A stretch of DNA of 64,000 nucleotides from Catenuloplanes indicus. GTDB taxonomy: Bacteria; Actinomycetota; Actinomycetes; Mycobacteriales; Micromonosporaceae. The stretch is taken from positions 744,001-808,000 of the forward strand of contig NZ_JAUSUZ010000001.1 in NCBI RefSeq assembly GCF_030813715.1. The letters are read 5' to 3'. The notes beneath the pieces were generated by a model. It did no database searches. It had not been told where the DNA came from and saw only the letters and a program-made list of their open reading frames with translations. Made by a program: the position numbers and the translations under genes. This document shows positions 43,095 to 53,986 of the stretch, piece after piece (position 1 is the first letter of the stretch; each line of letters starts with the position of its first letter).

Positions 43095-46079
43095 TCAGGC
43101 CTGCGGCCGCAGCAGGGTGATCCGGTTCGCGCCCAGCTCGGTGACGTACAGGTTGCCGGCGTGCTCGGTGACGTCGAGCGGCTGACTGAAGCCGGTCAGC
43201 CCGGCGATCCCGGTGGTGCGGTTGCTGAGCGTGCCGTCCGCGGCCACGTCGAACGTCTGGATGTCCTGCCCGGACGAGTAGCGTACGACGAGCAGCTTTC
43301 CGCGCAGCGCCCCGCCGAACGCGGCGCCGGTGTACTCGATGACGCCGTTCGCGGACGCGTGCAGGCCCGCGTCGTACATGCCGGCCAGGTCCAGGTTCGC
43401 GTCCGGCGGCGTGCCCACCGGGTATCCGGGGACCTGGAACGGGTCGGTGCCGCCGGTCGGGTTGCCGCCGGCCAGCACCCATTCGCACCGTTCCGGGTTC
43501 GGGTGGCCGTAGTAGCGGCCCGGCCGCACGTCGAACACGTAGTCGGTCTCGGCCGTGCCGACGCCGGTCAGGCCGGGCACGGCCGGGCCGGTGTAGCCGC
43601 GCCGCGCGCAGGACGCGGGCAGCGGTGCCGGTGTCGCGGGCGTGTTCCCACCAGCCGCGGACCCGTTCGTCGGCGCGTAGAGGTGGCCGTTGGAGTGCCA
43701 GACCAGGTCGTAGGCGTTGCGCACGCCGGTGGCGTGGATCGTCAGCGGCGCCCCGGCGGCGTACGGGTCGTAGGTGCCGCCCTCCGCGGTCTTGACGTCC
43801 AGCGGGAGTGCGCCCAGCGCGGCCGGGTCGAGGCGGAGCACGGCCGCGGACAACAGCCGTTCCGGCCGGTTCCCCCAGGTCGAGTCCGGTGCGCCCATCG
43901 CGTTGTTCGCGCCCTGCGAGACGTAGAGCGCGCCGTCCGGCCCGAACGCCAGCGAGTTCGTCTCGTGGTCCTTGACCGACCGCGGCAGGTTCGTCACCAC
44001 GTCGGTGTAGACGCTCAGGTCCGGCCCGCTGAGCCGGGCGATGTGGCTGGACCAGTCCGGCACGTTGAGCGGCCCGGCGTACTCGTAGTTGTCCGTGATC
44101 CACAAAATCGGCGCGGCCGGTGTCGAGGCAGGATCAAAGGCCAGGCCGATGACGGTACGGTCGGGGGCGCCCGCCAGCCCGGCCGCGACCGCGTGGTCCC
44201 GCACCGTGTTGATCACCGTGGCCGTGCCGAGCGTGCCGTCCGCGTCGATCGGGAAACGGAGGATGCGCCCGTCCAGCGTGCCGGCGTAGAGCCGGCCGTC
44301 CGGCCCGGTCACCACCGAGGTGAACGGCGCGCCGGTGGCCACGCCGACCGTCTTGGTGAACGCGATCGGCCCGCCGGTCCCGCCGCCCGCACCGGTCCGG
44401 AACACGATCGAGTACGGCTGGAAGGCACGCCCGGCGACGTCGCGCACCTCGGAGGTGACCGCGAACCGGTACAGCGTGGACGGTTGCAGCGGCGCGGCCG
44501 GCGAGAGGTTGATGACGTCGCCGCCACCGCTGGTGATCGGGTTCGCCGGGACGGCCGCGCCGTCGGCGACCCGGGTGAGCGTGACCGTGGCGGACGTAAG
44601 CGTGGCCGGGTCGACGCCGCCGCCGGGCAGCCGCAGGTCCTCGACCACGCTCGCGGTGACCGGCACGTCCACCGCCAGGTTAGGCGGTGTGCTGGCCCGC
44701 ACGGACGGCAGCGCGGCGGACGCGGGCACGCTCGCCACGTCCACATAGTTGAGTTTGGTGTTCGTGCCACCGGCCGGGCTGACCGTGAGCCGCCCGTCCG
44801 TCACCGTCACGGTGCGGGTCACCACCGCGTGCTTCACGGACGTGGTGGGCACGAACGCCGCCACCGCGTTCTGGTCCTCGATGTTGACCCAGTGCGCGCT
44901 GTTCACGGCCGTGCCGGAGTCACCGGCCGCGACCGTGACGGTGTAGGCGCCGTTCGGCACGGCCGCCTCCCAGCTGCCCGGCGTGGTCACGCCGGTGGAC
45001 CCGGCCGGCAGTTGCGGGTGGATCAGCGTGGCCAGGCGCACGTCCGGCTGCCCGCTCCCCCGGTTGCGCCCGTTGCCGGCCAGCGACAGCGGCGTGCTCG
45101 TGCCGAGCGCCACCCACCCGTATCCTCTGGTGGTGGTGAACGCCTCGCCGAAGTCGCGGCCGTAGCCGGCCGGCGGCGCGGTCGCCGCGTCGGAGAAATT
45201 GATCTTCAGGGCGAACGCCGCGGGCGTCCCGGTGACCGCGGCCGAGGCGGCGGACTCGTTGCCGTGCCGGTCGACCGCCCGCACGGTCCAGGAGGCGGTG
45301 TTCCCGTTGACGGCGGTGGTGTCCGTGAAACTGGTGGCCGGCACCAGCCCGGGCCCGGAGATCAGCGTGCCGCCCCGGTAGACCCGGTAGCCGCCCAGGT
45401 CGGCCGCGGTGCTCGCGGTCCAGCTCACCGTGGCCTGCCGGTCACCGACGGCGACCGCCACCCCGCTCACCGTGGCCGGCGCCGCCGTGTCCGACGTGTC
45501 CCGCGCGATGGTGACGTGGGTCAGTTTCGTGTTCGTGCCGCCGATCGCGTCGAGCGTCAGCCGCCCGTCCAGCACCGGCACCGTGACCGTGGCGGCGGAG
45601 AACTCCGCGGACGCGCTGCCCTGGAAGCCCGGCACCACGGTCACGCCCTCCGCGCGCACCACGTGCCGGCTGTCGTAGGACGGCTGGTCGCCCACCCCGG
45701 CGGTCACCCGGTAGGTGCCCGGCGGGAGCGCGTGCTCCCAGGCCCCGGCGGTCGCCACGCCGTTGCCGCCGCCGACGTGCCCGTACTGCATGTGGATGAT
45801 CGTGTTGAGCAGCGCGGCGACGCCGGACCGCGCCCGGTTCCGGGTGTTCGCGGTCAGGTCCAGCGGCGTGTCCGGCGCGTCCTCCCGCACCCAGCCGTAG
45901 CCGCGGGCCGCGTCGAACGCCGCCCCGGTGTCCGCCACGTGGCCGCTCGCCGCCGGCACGCTCGCGGGCCCGAAGTCGATCGCCGCGACCGGCACCACCG
46001 CGGCCCGCGCCGGCACCGCGAGGAACACCGGGAAGCAGGAGAGCACAAGGACGAAGGCGACGCGACGGTACGTGGACAC
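43095..46079 (-). CDS. Secreted malectin-like / FN3 / Ig-like / sugar-dehydrogenase beta-propeller protein
   Basis: The 994-residue protein starts at a GTG with GGAGGAG upstream and has a Sec signal peptide (VSTYRRVAFVLVLSCF, cleavage near ARA-AVV). Two malectin-like domains repeat the pattern 'FGEAF..TRGYGWV....PL.L..N.RNR' (about residues 28-180 and 290-450) around a fibronectin-III domain (about 185-280). A bacterial Ig-like region follows (about 460-560). The C-terminal 430 residues form a six-bladed propeller like PQQ-dependent glucose/sorbosone dehydrogenases (DGRLYAGTLDGRILRF, GVRNAYDLVWHSNGHLY). It is probably an extracellular carbohydrate-active or binding protein. PQQ/calcium residues cannot be confirmed by eye. 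The gene stands alone; 136 bases separate it from the oxidoreductase genes. Confidence 0.82.
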   Translation of the reverse strand: MSTYRRVAFVLVLSCFPVFLAVPARAAVVPVAAIDFGPASVPAASGHVADTGAAFDAARGYGWVREDAPDTPLDLTANTRNRARSGVAALLNTIIHMQYGHVGGGNGVATAGAWEHALPPGTYRVTAGVGDQPSYDSRHVVRAEGVTVVPGFQGSASAEFSAATVTVPVLDGRLTLDAIGGTNTKLTHVTIARDTSDTAAPATVSGVAVAVGDRQATVSWTASTAADLGGYRVYRGGTLISGPGLVPATSFTDTTAVNGNTASWTVRAVDRHGNESAASAAVTGTPAAFALKINFSDAATAPPAGYGRDFGEAFTTTRGYGWVALGTSTPLSLAGNGRNRGSGQPDVRLATLIHPQLPAGSTGVTTPGSWEAAVPNGAYTVTVAAGDSGTAVNSAHWVNIEDQNAVAAFVPTTSVKHAVVTRTVTVTDGRLTVSPAGGTNTKLNYVDVASVPASAALPSVRASTPPNLAVDVPVTASVVEDLRLPGGGVDPATLTSATVTLTRVADGAAVPANPITSGGGDVINLSPAAPLQPSTLYRFAVTSEVRDVAGRAFQPYSIVFRTGAGGGTGGPIAFTKTVGVATGAPFTSVVTGPDGRLYAGTLDGRILRFPIDADGTLGTATVINTVRDHAVAAGLAGAPDRTVIGLAFDPASTPAAPILWITDNYEYAGPLNVPDWSSHIARLSGPDLSVYTDVVTNLPRSVKDHETNSLAFGPDGALYVSQGANNAMGAPDSTWGNRPERLLSAAVLRLDPAALGALPLDVKTAEGGTYDPYAAGAPLTIHATGVRNAYDLVWHSNGHLYAPTNGSAAGGNTPATPAPLPASCARRGYTGPAVPGLTGVGTAETDYVFDVRPGRYYGHPNPERCEWVLAGGNPTGGTDPFQVPGYPVGTPPDANLDLAGMYDAGLHASANGVIEYTGAAFGGALRGKLLVVRYSSGQDIQTFDVAADGTLSNRTTGIAGLTGFSQPLDVTEHAGNLYVTELGANRITLLRPQA

Positions 46080-46215
46080 GGGCGCTCCTCCAGGGCCGGG
46101 GAGGCCCACGCTCGCACACCCGTGACGTCCACGAGACCCCGTCGCGCCGCTTCGACCCCGCTCGCGCCGATTAGGAGTTCGCCCGGCTGCATCGCATAGC
46201 GGCAAACGCGTCCGG

Positions 46216-48288
46216 TCACGGCAGATGCGGCAGGATGCGGTCCATCCGGGCCGGAAGGTCACGGATGCGGACACCCGTGGCGTGCCATATCGCGTTGAGG
46301 ATCGCGGCGGGTGAACCGACGATGCCGATCTCGCCGATGCCCTTGCTGCCCATCGGGTTGAGATGGTCGTCGTGCTCGTCGATCCAGGCCGCGTCGATGT
46401 CCCGGACGTCCGCGTGCACCGGGATGTGGTAGTCGGCCAGGTCGTGGTTGACCCAGTCGCCGGTGTACGGGTCGAGCACGCCCTCCTCGTGCAGCGCCAT
46501 CCCCATGCCCATGGTCATGCCGCCGATGAACTGACTGCGGGCGGTGCGCGGGTTCAGGATCCGGCCGGCCGCGTAGATGCCGAACAGCCGGTCCACCCGG
46601 ACCTCGCCGGTGACCGCGCTGACCCGTACCGCCGCGAAGTGCGCGCCGAAGGCGTGCCGGCCGTCGTTGCCGCGCGCCTTCACCAGCTCGGTGCTGTCGA
46701 AGACGACCTCGCCGCTCATTCCCCGCTCACGCAGCCGCCGGCAGGCGCCGTCGATCGCCCAGCCCCAGCTGGCGGTGCCGGACGAGCCGCCGGCCACGGA
46801 CGCCTTGGGCAGCCGGGTGTCGCCGATCCGCACGACCACGCTCTCGACGGGCAGGCCGAGCGCGTCCGCCGCGATCTGGGTGAGCACGGTCCGGGCGCCG
46901 GTGCCGATGTCGGTGGCGGCGATGCGCACCTCGACGCGCCCGTCCGGCAGCGCGGTGGCGGCCGCGGTGGACGCCTGGGCCATCGCCGGGTACGTCGCGC
47001 CGGCCACGCCGGTGCCGGTCCACCACTCGCCGTCGCGGCGCCGGGCCGGGCGCGGGTCGCGGCCGGCCCAGCCGAAGCGTTCCGCGCCCTCGCGCAGGCA
47101 GCGCAGGTAGTGCCGGCTGGTGAACGGCTCGCCGCTCTCCGGTTCGGCGTCCGGTTCGTTGCGGGCGCGCAGCTCGATCGGGTCGATGCCGAGCGCGTAC
47201 GCCAGCTCGTCCATCGCGCACTCCAGCGCGACCATGCCGGGTGCCTCGCCGGGCGCGCGCATCCAGCGTGGCGTGGGCATGTCCAGCCGCACCAGGCGGT
47301 GGCCGGTGCGGCGGTGCGCGGCCGCGTACATGTGCCGGGTGACGACCGCGGTCTGCTCGGCGAACTCGAACAGCCGCGACGACTGCGAGACCGCGTCGTG
47401 CGTGATCGCGGTGAGCGTGCCGTCCTTCGTGGCTCCCAGACGTACCCGCTGGATGGTGGGGGTCCGGTAGCCGACCATGGTGAACAGCGCCTGGCGGGGC
47501 AGCGCCAGCTTGACCGGCCGTCCGGTGACCTTGGCGGCGATCGCGGCCAGCACCGCGTTCGGCCGGGCCGAGCCCTTGGAGCCGAAGCCGCCGCCGACGT
47601 GCTCCGCGACGATCCGCACGCGCGCCGGGTCGAGGCCGAGCGCCGACGCCACGTCCGGCGCGACCGAGTGCGGGCCCTGGTTGGAGTCGTAGAGCGTGAG
47701 GTCCTCGTCGCCGTCCCAGACCGCGATGGTGGCGTGCGGTTCCATCGGGTTGTTGTGCAGCGCCGGCGTCGTGTAGGTGACGTCGACCGTGACCTCGGCC
47801 TCGCTCAGGGCGGACTCGGCGTCGCCCTGCGCGGTCCCGGCCGGGAAGCCCGGGTTGACCTTGTCCGGTGTGTAGAGATCGGGGTGGTCCGCGCGCAGCA
47901 CGACGTCGTGCGGTGCCGCCTCGATGTCGAGGACGACCGACTGGGCCGCGTGGCGTGCCGCCTCCAGTGTCTCCGCGACCACAAGGGCGACGACCTGGCC
48001 ACGGTACGAGATGGAGTCCGACTGCAGCACGTGCAGCTCCGGGTCGGCGGTCTCGGCCAGCTCCGGCGCGTTGCCGTGCCAGAGCACCGCGAGCACGCCG
48101 TCGAGCGTGGGGTCGATCTCGACGTCCGTCAGCCGCCCGCGCGCGACCGGGGACCGGACGACCCAGGCGTGGGCCGCGTTCTCGACCGGGTACTCCACGG
48201 CGTACCGGGCCGCGCCGGTGACCTTGTCCGGCCCTTCGACGCGGGCCAGCGGCGTGCCGAGCGCGTGCCCGGGAACGGTGGCGGTCAT
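46216..48288 (-). CDS. Molybdenum-cofactor aldehyde oxidoreductase, large subunit (PaoC/YagR-like)
   Basis: The 690-residue subunit carries 'LARVEGPDKVTGAARYAVEY', the cofactor-binding 'GGGFGSKGSARPN', 'MRAPGEAPGMVALECAMDELA' and the active-site loop GSKGIGEIGIVGSPA, with the catalytic Glu near residue 653. At about 690 residues it matches the shorter PaoC/YagR branch rather than full xanthine dehydrogenases. With its partners it should oxidise aldehydes to acids using the molybdopterin site. No twin-arginine signal is seen here. The start ATG overlaps the FAD-subunit stop (ATGA). The operon order is FeS, FAD, Mo subunit. Confidence 0.9.
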   Translation of the reverse strand: MTATVPGHALGTPLARVEGPDKVTGAARYAVEYPVENAAHAWVVRSPVARGRLTDVEIDPTLDGVLAVLWHGNAPELAETADPELHVLQSDSISYRGQVVALVVAETLEAARHAAQSVVLDIEAAPHDVVLRADHPDLYTPDKVNPGFPAGTAQGDAESALSEAEVTVDVTYTTPALHNNPMEPHATIAVWDGDEDLTLYDSNQGPHSVAPDVASALGLDPARVRIVAEHVGGGFGSKGSARPNAVLAAIAAKVTGRPVKLALPRQALFTMVGYRTPTIQRVRLGATKDGTLTAITHDAVSQSSRLFEFAEQTAVVTRHMYAAAHRRTGHRLVRLDMPTPRWMRAPGEAPGMVALECAMDELAYALGIDPIELRARNEPDAEPESGEPFTSRHYLRCLREGAERFGWAGRDPRPARRRDGEWWTGTGVAGATYPAMAQASTAAATALPDGRVEVRIAATDIGTGARTVLTQIAADALGLPVESVVVRIGDTRLPKASVAGGSSGTASWGWAIDGACRRLRERGMSGEVVFDSTELVKARGNDGRHAFGAHFAAVRVSAVTGEVRVDRLFGIYAAGRILNPRTARSQFIGGMTMGMGMALHEEGVLDPYTGDWVNHDLADYHIPVHADVRDIDAAWIDEHDDHLNPMGSKGIGEIGIVGSPAAILNAIWHATGVRIRDLPARMDRILPHLP

Positions 48289-49268
48289 CGCTGTCCCTCC
48301 GTGAGCGAGCCGAGCACGGCCGCGGTCAGGTTCCGGATCAGCTGGATCTTGTACGCGTTGTCGCGCAGCGGCTCGGCCGCGGCCAGTTCGGCGTCCGCGG
48401 CCGCGAGGAACGCCTCGCGCGTGGCAGGCCCGCCACGCAGCGCCTCCTCGGCCAGGTGGGCACGCCACGGCCGGTGCGCGACCGCGCCCCACGCCAGCCG
48501 TACGTCCTCGACGGTGTCGTCCGTGATCCTTATCGCGGCCGCGACCGCGCCGGTGGCGAACGCGTAGGACGCGCGGTCCCGGGCCTTGCGGTACGTGGAG
48601 CGCATCTCCAGCGGCGGGAGGTCGACCGCGGTGATCAGGTCGCCGCGCCGCAGCACCGTGTCCTGATCGGGCCGGTCGCCGGGCAGCCGGTGCAACTCGT
48701 CCGCCGGGATCTCCCGCTCGCCGTCGATCCCGTGCACGCGGACGCGCGCGCCGAGCGCGGCCAGCGCGACCGCCATGTCGGACGGGTGGGTGGCGACGCA
48801 TGCCTCGGACGCCCCCAGGATCGCCAGGTTGCGGTGGTCGCCCTCACGGGCCGGGCAGCCGGTGCCGGGCGCGCGCTTGTTGCAGGCCTTGCCGGTGTCC
48901 TGGAAGTACCGGCAGCGGGTGCGCTGCAGCAGGTTCCCGCCGGTCGTGGCCATGTTCCGCAGCTGACCGGACGCGCCCTCGAGCAGCGCCTGGGACAGCA
49001 CCGGGTAGCGGCGCCGGACCTCCGGGTGCGCGGCCAGGTCACTGTTGCGGACCGTCGCGCCGACCCGCAGCGAGCCGTCCGGCAGCGCGGTCACGTCGTG
49101 CAGCGGCAGCCGCGCCACGTCGACCAGCGCGCCGGGCGTCGCCACACCCAGCTTCATCAGGTCGACCAGGTTCGTGCCGCCTGCGATGAACGCCGCGTCG
49201 GGGTCCGCCGTCAGCGTGGCGACCGCACCGGCCACGTCCGCGGCCTCGTGATACGTGAACTCCCTCAT
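48285..49268 (-). CDS. FAD-binding subunit of the molybdenum oxidoreductase (PaoB/YagS-like)
   Basis: This 327-residue subunit has the CO-dehydrogenase flavoprotein-type FAD domain ('FIAGGTNLVDLMKLG', 'LRNMATTGGNLLQRTRC'). It also has a cysteine insertion (C119, C129 and C138 in CRYF....CNKRAPGTGC). That insertion is what distinguishes PaoB-like subunits, which hold an additional [4Fe-4S] cluster. It would pass electrons from the FeS subunit to FAD and an external acceptor. Both ends overlap neighbours by ATGA, so stoichiometric translation is expected. Confidence 0.9.
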   Translation of the reverse strand: MREFTYHEAADVAGAVATLTADPDAAFIAGGTNLVDLMKLGVATPGALVDVARLPLHDVTALPDGSLRVGATVRNSDLAAHPEVRRRYPVLSQALLEGASGQLRNMATTGGNLLQRTRCRYFQDTGKACNKRAPGTGCPAREGDHRNLAILGASEACVATHPSDMAVALAALGARVRVHGIDGEREIPADELHRLPGDRPDQDTVLRRGDLITAVDLPPLEMRSTYRKARDRASYAFATGAVAAAIRITDDTVEDVRLAWGAVAHRPWRAHLAEEALRGGPATREAFLAAADAELAAAEPLRDNAYKIQLIRNLTAAVLGSLTEGQR

Positions 49269-49777
49269 CGGGCCGCCTCCGCGATCGCCGGGACGATGTT
49301 CGCGTACGCGCCGCACCGGCACAGGTTGCCGCTCATCCGCTCCTTGATCTCGTCGTCGGTGAGCGTGCTCCCGTCGCCCTCGGTGAGCGTGCTCCCGTCG
49401 TCCTCCGTGACCGCGCTCGGCCACCCCTTACGGGCCTCGCCGAGCATGCCGACCGCGGAGCAGATCTGGCCCGGCGTGCAGTATCCGCACTGGAACCCGT
49501 CGTGCGCGAGGAACCCGCGCTGCACCGGGTGATCGCCGCCGAGCCCTTCCACGGTCACCACCTGCGCGTCGCGCTGGGTGATCGCGAGGATCAGGCAGCT
49601 GTTGACCCGGCGGCCGTCCAGCAGCACCGTGCACGCCCCGCACTGCCCGTGATCGCACCCCTTCTTCGCCCCGGTCAGCCCGAGATGCTCGCGCAGCGCG
49701 TCCAGCAGCGTGGTCCGCGGATCCACCACGAGATCCCGCCGCTCCCCGTTGACCTCGATCGTGAACGCGACCGCCAC
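49265..49777 (-). CDS. [2Fe-2S] subunit of the molybdenum oxidoreductase (PaoA/YagT-like)
   Basis: The 170-residue subunit starts at a GTG (VAVAFTIEVNGE) with GGGAGG five bases upstream. The frame stays open to an ATG 30 codons earlier, and that extension has no clear twin-arginine signal. Plant-type cluster cysteines are in 'GCDHGQCGACTVLLDG', and the second cluster is in 'CGYCTPGQ' and 'NLCRCGAY'. A perfect-looking 8-residue duplication (GSTLT with D/E) is inserted between the two halves of the second cluster domain. It is the first gene of the operon; the 476-base divergent region upstream should contain its promoter. Confidence 0.88.
   Translation of the reverse strand: MAVAFTIEVNGERRDLVVDPRTTLLDALREHLGLTGAKKGCDHGQCGACTVLLDGRRVNSCLILAITQRDAQVVTVEGLGGDHPVQRGFLAHDGFQCGYCTPGQICSAVGMLGEARKGWPSAVTEDDGSTLTEGDGSTLTDDEIKERMSGNLCRCGAYANIVPAIAEAAR
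49357..49404. repeat. Two 24-bp tandem units inside the [2Fe-2S] subunit gene
   Basis: Two adjacent copies of CGGTGAGCGTGCTCCCGTCG plus CCCT or TCCT differ at a single base and add eight residues to the loop before the second cluster motif. In-frame, so tolerated. Confidence 0.85.
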
Positions 49778-50133
49778 CTGCGCCTCCCAGAGTCGTCTCC
49801 GTGGCGAAGTGCCCGTCAGCGACCGCCCGAAACACGATCCAGGAAGCCGGGCGGCACCGGTTTGCACGCGCCGGGCCGCTCGATGGTCGTCCCGTGCCCG
49901 GCGCGCGTGGGCCGGAAGCAGCCCACGTCACCGCCGGCCGACGCCGTCGTCCATGAAGCCGACCGAGCATATCGCTGTTTTCCGACGATTCGGGCGCTTT
50001 CCTAACGCCGCGGCGATAACGCAGCGACCGCGAGTAGCAGATCATGAATGCAATGTTCGATCCAGTGACACCAATACAAATGATCTACATTAATCGAAAA
50101 CTCGACAAAGGACCGGTGCGGGGTTTCAAGGCA

Positions 50134-50162
50134 TTGACAGCGGCCATCCGCGAGGCCAAGGT
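50134..50162 (+). promoter_or_regulatory. Candidate promoter for the contractile-injection operon
   Basis: TTGACA (50134-50139) with a 17-base spacer and a weak CAAGGT (50157-50162) faces the sheath gene. It lies at the end of an AT-rich stretch (49975-50110) within the 476-base region 49778-50253. No gene was found in that region on either strand. Confidence 0.4.
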
Positions 50163-50221
50163 GGGTCGCAGTTGGACTTTGCTCGGCGACACGGGGGATC
50201 GAGCCTGGGGACCGGTGTGAC

Positions 50222-50251
50222 CACCTCCGTGATCAGCGAAGACCGGAGGTG
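50222..50251 (+). promoter_or_regulatory. Hairpin that sequesters the sheath-gene Shine-Dalgarno
   Basis: CACCTCCG (50222-50229) is the exact complement of CGGAGGTG (50244-50251), which contains the GGAGG ribosome site for the ATG at 50254. The 14-base loop is AT/GC mixed. The fold would block initiation, so translation of the first CIS gene may need an opening factor or an alternative fold. Confidence 0.6.
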
Positions 50252-50253
50252 CC

Positions 50254-52059
<1,806 letters not shown>

Positions 52060-52060
52060 C

Positions 52061-52585
52061 ATGGCCGAGTTCACGGTGAACGCGCAGCGGTTCGATCCGT
52101 ACAAGAACTTCAAGTTCCTGGTGCTCTGGGACGGCCGGGTGGTCGCCGGGGTCAGCAAGATCAGCCCGCTGAAGCGAACCACCGAGGTGGTCAAGCACCG
52201 CAGCGGCGGCGACCCGAGCACGCCGCGGAAGTCGCCCGGCCGCAGCGAGGTCGAGGCGGTCACGCTGGAGAAGGGCCTGACCCACGACCGCGCGTTCGAC
52301 GAGTGGGCGACCAAGGCCTGGGTGGTCGGCGGCGGCCTCGGCTCCGAGGTGTCACTGCGCGACTTCCGCAAGGACGTGGTCATCCAGGTGCTCAACGAGG
52401 CCGGTCAGGTCGCGGTCGCCTACAAGCTCTACCGCTGCTGGCCGAGCGAGTTCCAGGCGCTCGGCGAGATGGACGCGAACGCGAACGCGGTCGCCATCTC
52501 GAGTCTGAAGCTCGAGTGCGAGGGCTGGGAGCGCGACCTCGAGGTGCCCGAGCCCGAGGAGCCCGTCATCCAGCTGCCGGCCTGA
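52061..52585 (+). CDS. Inner tube protein of the injection system
   Basis: This 174-residue protein starts one base after the sheath stop. It has the conserved tail-tube core (T4 gp19/Hcp-like): 'DPYKNFKFLVLWDGRVVAGVSKISPLKRTTEVV', then '..LEKGLTHDRAFDEWA', and 'DVVIQVLNEAGQVAVAYKLYRCWPSEFQ'. Hexameric rings of it stack inside the sheath. Its position directly after the sheath is standard in CIS operons. Confidence 0.9.
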   Translation: MAEFTVNAQRFDPYKNFKFLVLWDGRVVAGVSKISPLKRTTEVVKHRSGGDPSTPRKSPGRSEVEAVTLEKGLTHDRAFDEWATKAWVVGGGLGSEVSLRDFRKDVVIQVLNEAGQVAVAYKLYRCWPSEFQALGEMDANANAVAISSLKLECEGWERDLEVPEPEEPVIQLPA

Positions 52586-52590
52586 CCGCC

Positions 52591-53304
52591 ATGACCGGGG
52601 CCGCCGAGCTGCTCGCGGTCTGGGAGTCCGGGCTGCCGGCCACCGGGCCGCGGCGGACGCTGCTGCTGCACGCGCTCGCCCGCGGCACCGGCCAGGAGAC
52701 GGACGCGCTGCTCACGACGCCGGTCGGGCGGCGCGACGGCGACCTGCTGCGGCTGCGCCGCGGCCTCTTCGGCGACCGGCTCACCGGCCGTCTCGCCTGC
52801 GCACGGTGCGGAGAGGAGTTGGAGTTCGACGTGGACACCACACGGCTGCTCGACGCCGTGACCGACCCGCCGGCGACGGTCACGATCACGGACGGCGGGT
52901 GGCGGATCACCGCCCGGCCACCGACCGCGGGCGACCTGGCCGCGCTGGCCTCCGTCTCCGCGGACCGCGCACGTGCCGCGCTCCTGCGGCGATGCGTCCT
53001 CGACGGTACGACCGACACCTCCGGCATTCCGGCGGAGCTGGCGGACCGGGTGGTCGCGGCGCTCGCGGCGGCGGATCCGGGCGCGGACCTGCGGTTCACG
53101 GTGCCATGCGTCGGGTGCGGGACGACCTGCACGGCACCGCTCGACATCGGCGGCTACCTGTGGGCGGAGCTGGACGCGTGGGCCCGGGCCACGCTCCTGG
53201 ACGTGCACCTGCTGGCGACCGCGTACGGCTGGGGCGAGGCGGAGATCCTGGCCATCAGCCCGACTCGCCGGCGGTACTACCTGGAGCTGTGCGGCCATGC
53301 CTGA
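52591..53304 (+). CDS. CIS-associated protein with two Cys-pair motifs (T4 gp26/baseplate-like)
   Basis: This 237-residue soluble protein starts at ATG five bases after the tube stop. It carries CxxC pairs at about residues 70-73 (CARCGEE) and 172-178 (CVGCGTTC), which suggest a zinc-binding fold. The end 'VHLLATAYGWGEAEILAISPTRRRYYLEL' is the conserved C-terminus of the T4 base-plate-like proteins that follow tube genes in actinobacterial CIS clusters. Exact role unknown: assembly factor or baseplate. It overlaps the next gene by eight bases. Confidence 0.75.
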   Translation: MTGAAELLAVWESGLPATGPRRTLLLHALARGTGQETDALLTTPVGRRDGDLLRLRRGLFGDRLTGRLACARCGEELEFDVDTTRLLDAVTDPPATVTITDGGWRITARPPTAGDLAALASVSADRARAALLRRCVLDGTTDTSGIPAELADRVVAALAAADPGADLRFTVPCVGCGTTCTAPLDIGGYLWAELDAWARATLLDVHLLATAYGWGEAEILAISPTRRRYYLELCGHA

Positions 53305-53986
53305 CTTCTTCGACCGCCTGGCGGAGCGGGCGCGGGGCGTGCCGGCGGCGGACCCGTCGTGGGTGCGGCCCCGGCTGCCGGCCGCGTTCGAGCGGGCGCC
53401 CGGGCTGGAGATCCAGGAGGTGGAGGTGGACGCGCCGGATGGACGGGCCGAGCCCGCCCGCATCCCGCCCCGGGTCGATGCGCCGCGGCCGGTCCCGGTG
53501 CCGCGCGCTTCGGAGCCACCGGCCGCCGCGGCCGCCACTCCCCCGGTGACGGTCCCGGTGAGCGTGCCGGTCGACGTGCCCGTGCGGCCGCCGGTGCTTC
53601 CGGTGCCGGCGCCGGTCGCGGTGACTCCGGTGGAGAGCGTCGTGGAGCGCACGGTGCGGTCGGCCGGCGAGGCGACGGACTCGGAGCTCGCCCCGGTTGC
53701 GGCCTCGCCCGTACCGTCGAGGCCCGATTTTGATCTTGCGCCGCTTGCGCCGCTTGCGGCGCGGACGGTGCCGCCGGTGCCGTTCGACGCGCGCGGCACG
53801 GCCGCCGAACCCACCGCCGCCCGTGCGCCCGCGGCCGCGGCCCAGCCGGTGATCCGGGTCAGCATCGGCCGCCTCGAGGTCTCCGCGGCACCGGAACCAC
53901 CCCGGGACGAGCGCCGCCGCCCGGTTCCCCGCCCTGAGCCCCGGATCAGCCTGGATCGGTATCTGAGCGACCGGGAGGCGCCGTGA
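53297..53986 (+). CDS. Proline-rich CIS-cluster protein of unknown function
   Basis: The 229-residue protein has a short conserved-looking start MPDFFDRLAERARG and end 'RISLDRYLSDREAP'. Between them it is almost all Pro/Val/Ala low complexity (about residues 50-200), probably disordered. Similar short genes with a conserved head and a Pro-rich body follow the gp26-like gene in actinobacterial CIS loci. It may be a flexible linker or assembly chaperone; no function is known to me. Stop overlaps the DUF4255 GTG. Confidence 0.7.
   Translation: MPDFFDRLAERARGVPAADPSWVRPRLPAAFERAPGLEIQEVEVDAPDGRAEPARIPPRVDAPRPVPVPRASEPPAAAAATPPVTVPVSVPVDVPVRPPVLPVPAPVAVTPVESVVERTVRSAGEATDSELAPVAASPVPSRPDFDLAPLAPLAARTVPPVPFDARGTAAEPTAARAPAAAAQPVIRVSIGRLEVSAAPEPPRDERRRPVPRPEPRISLDRYLSDREAP

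Noticed and set aside
46216-49777. Xanthine dehydrogenase (XdhABC)
   Set aside because: The large subunit is short (690 residues) and the FAD subunit has the extra cysteine insertion of PaoB, so an aldehyde oxidoreductase of PaoABC type fits better.
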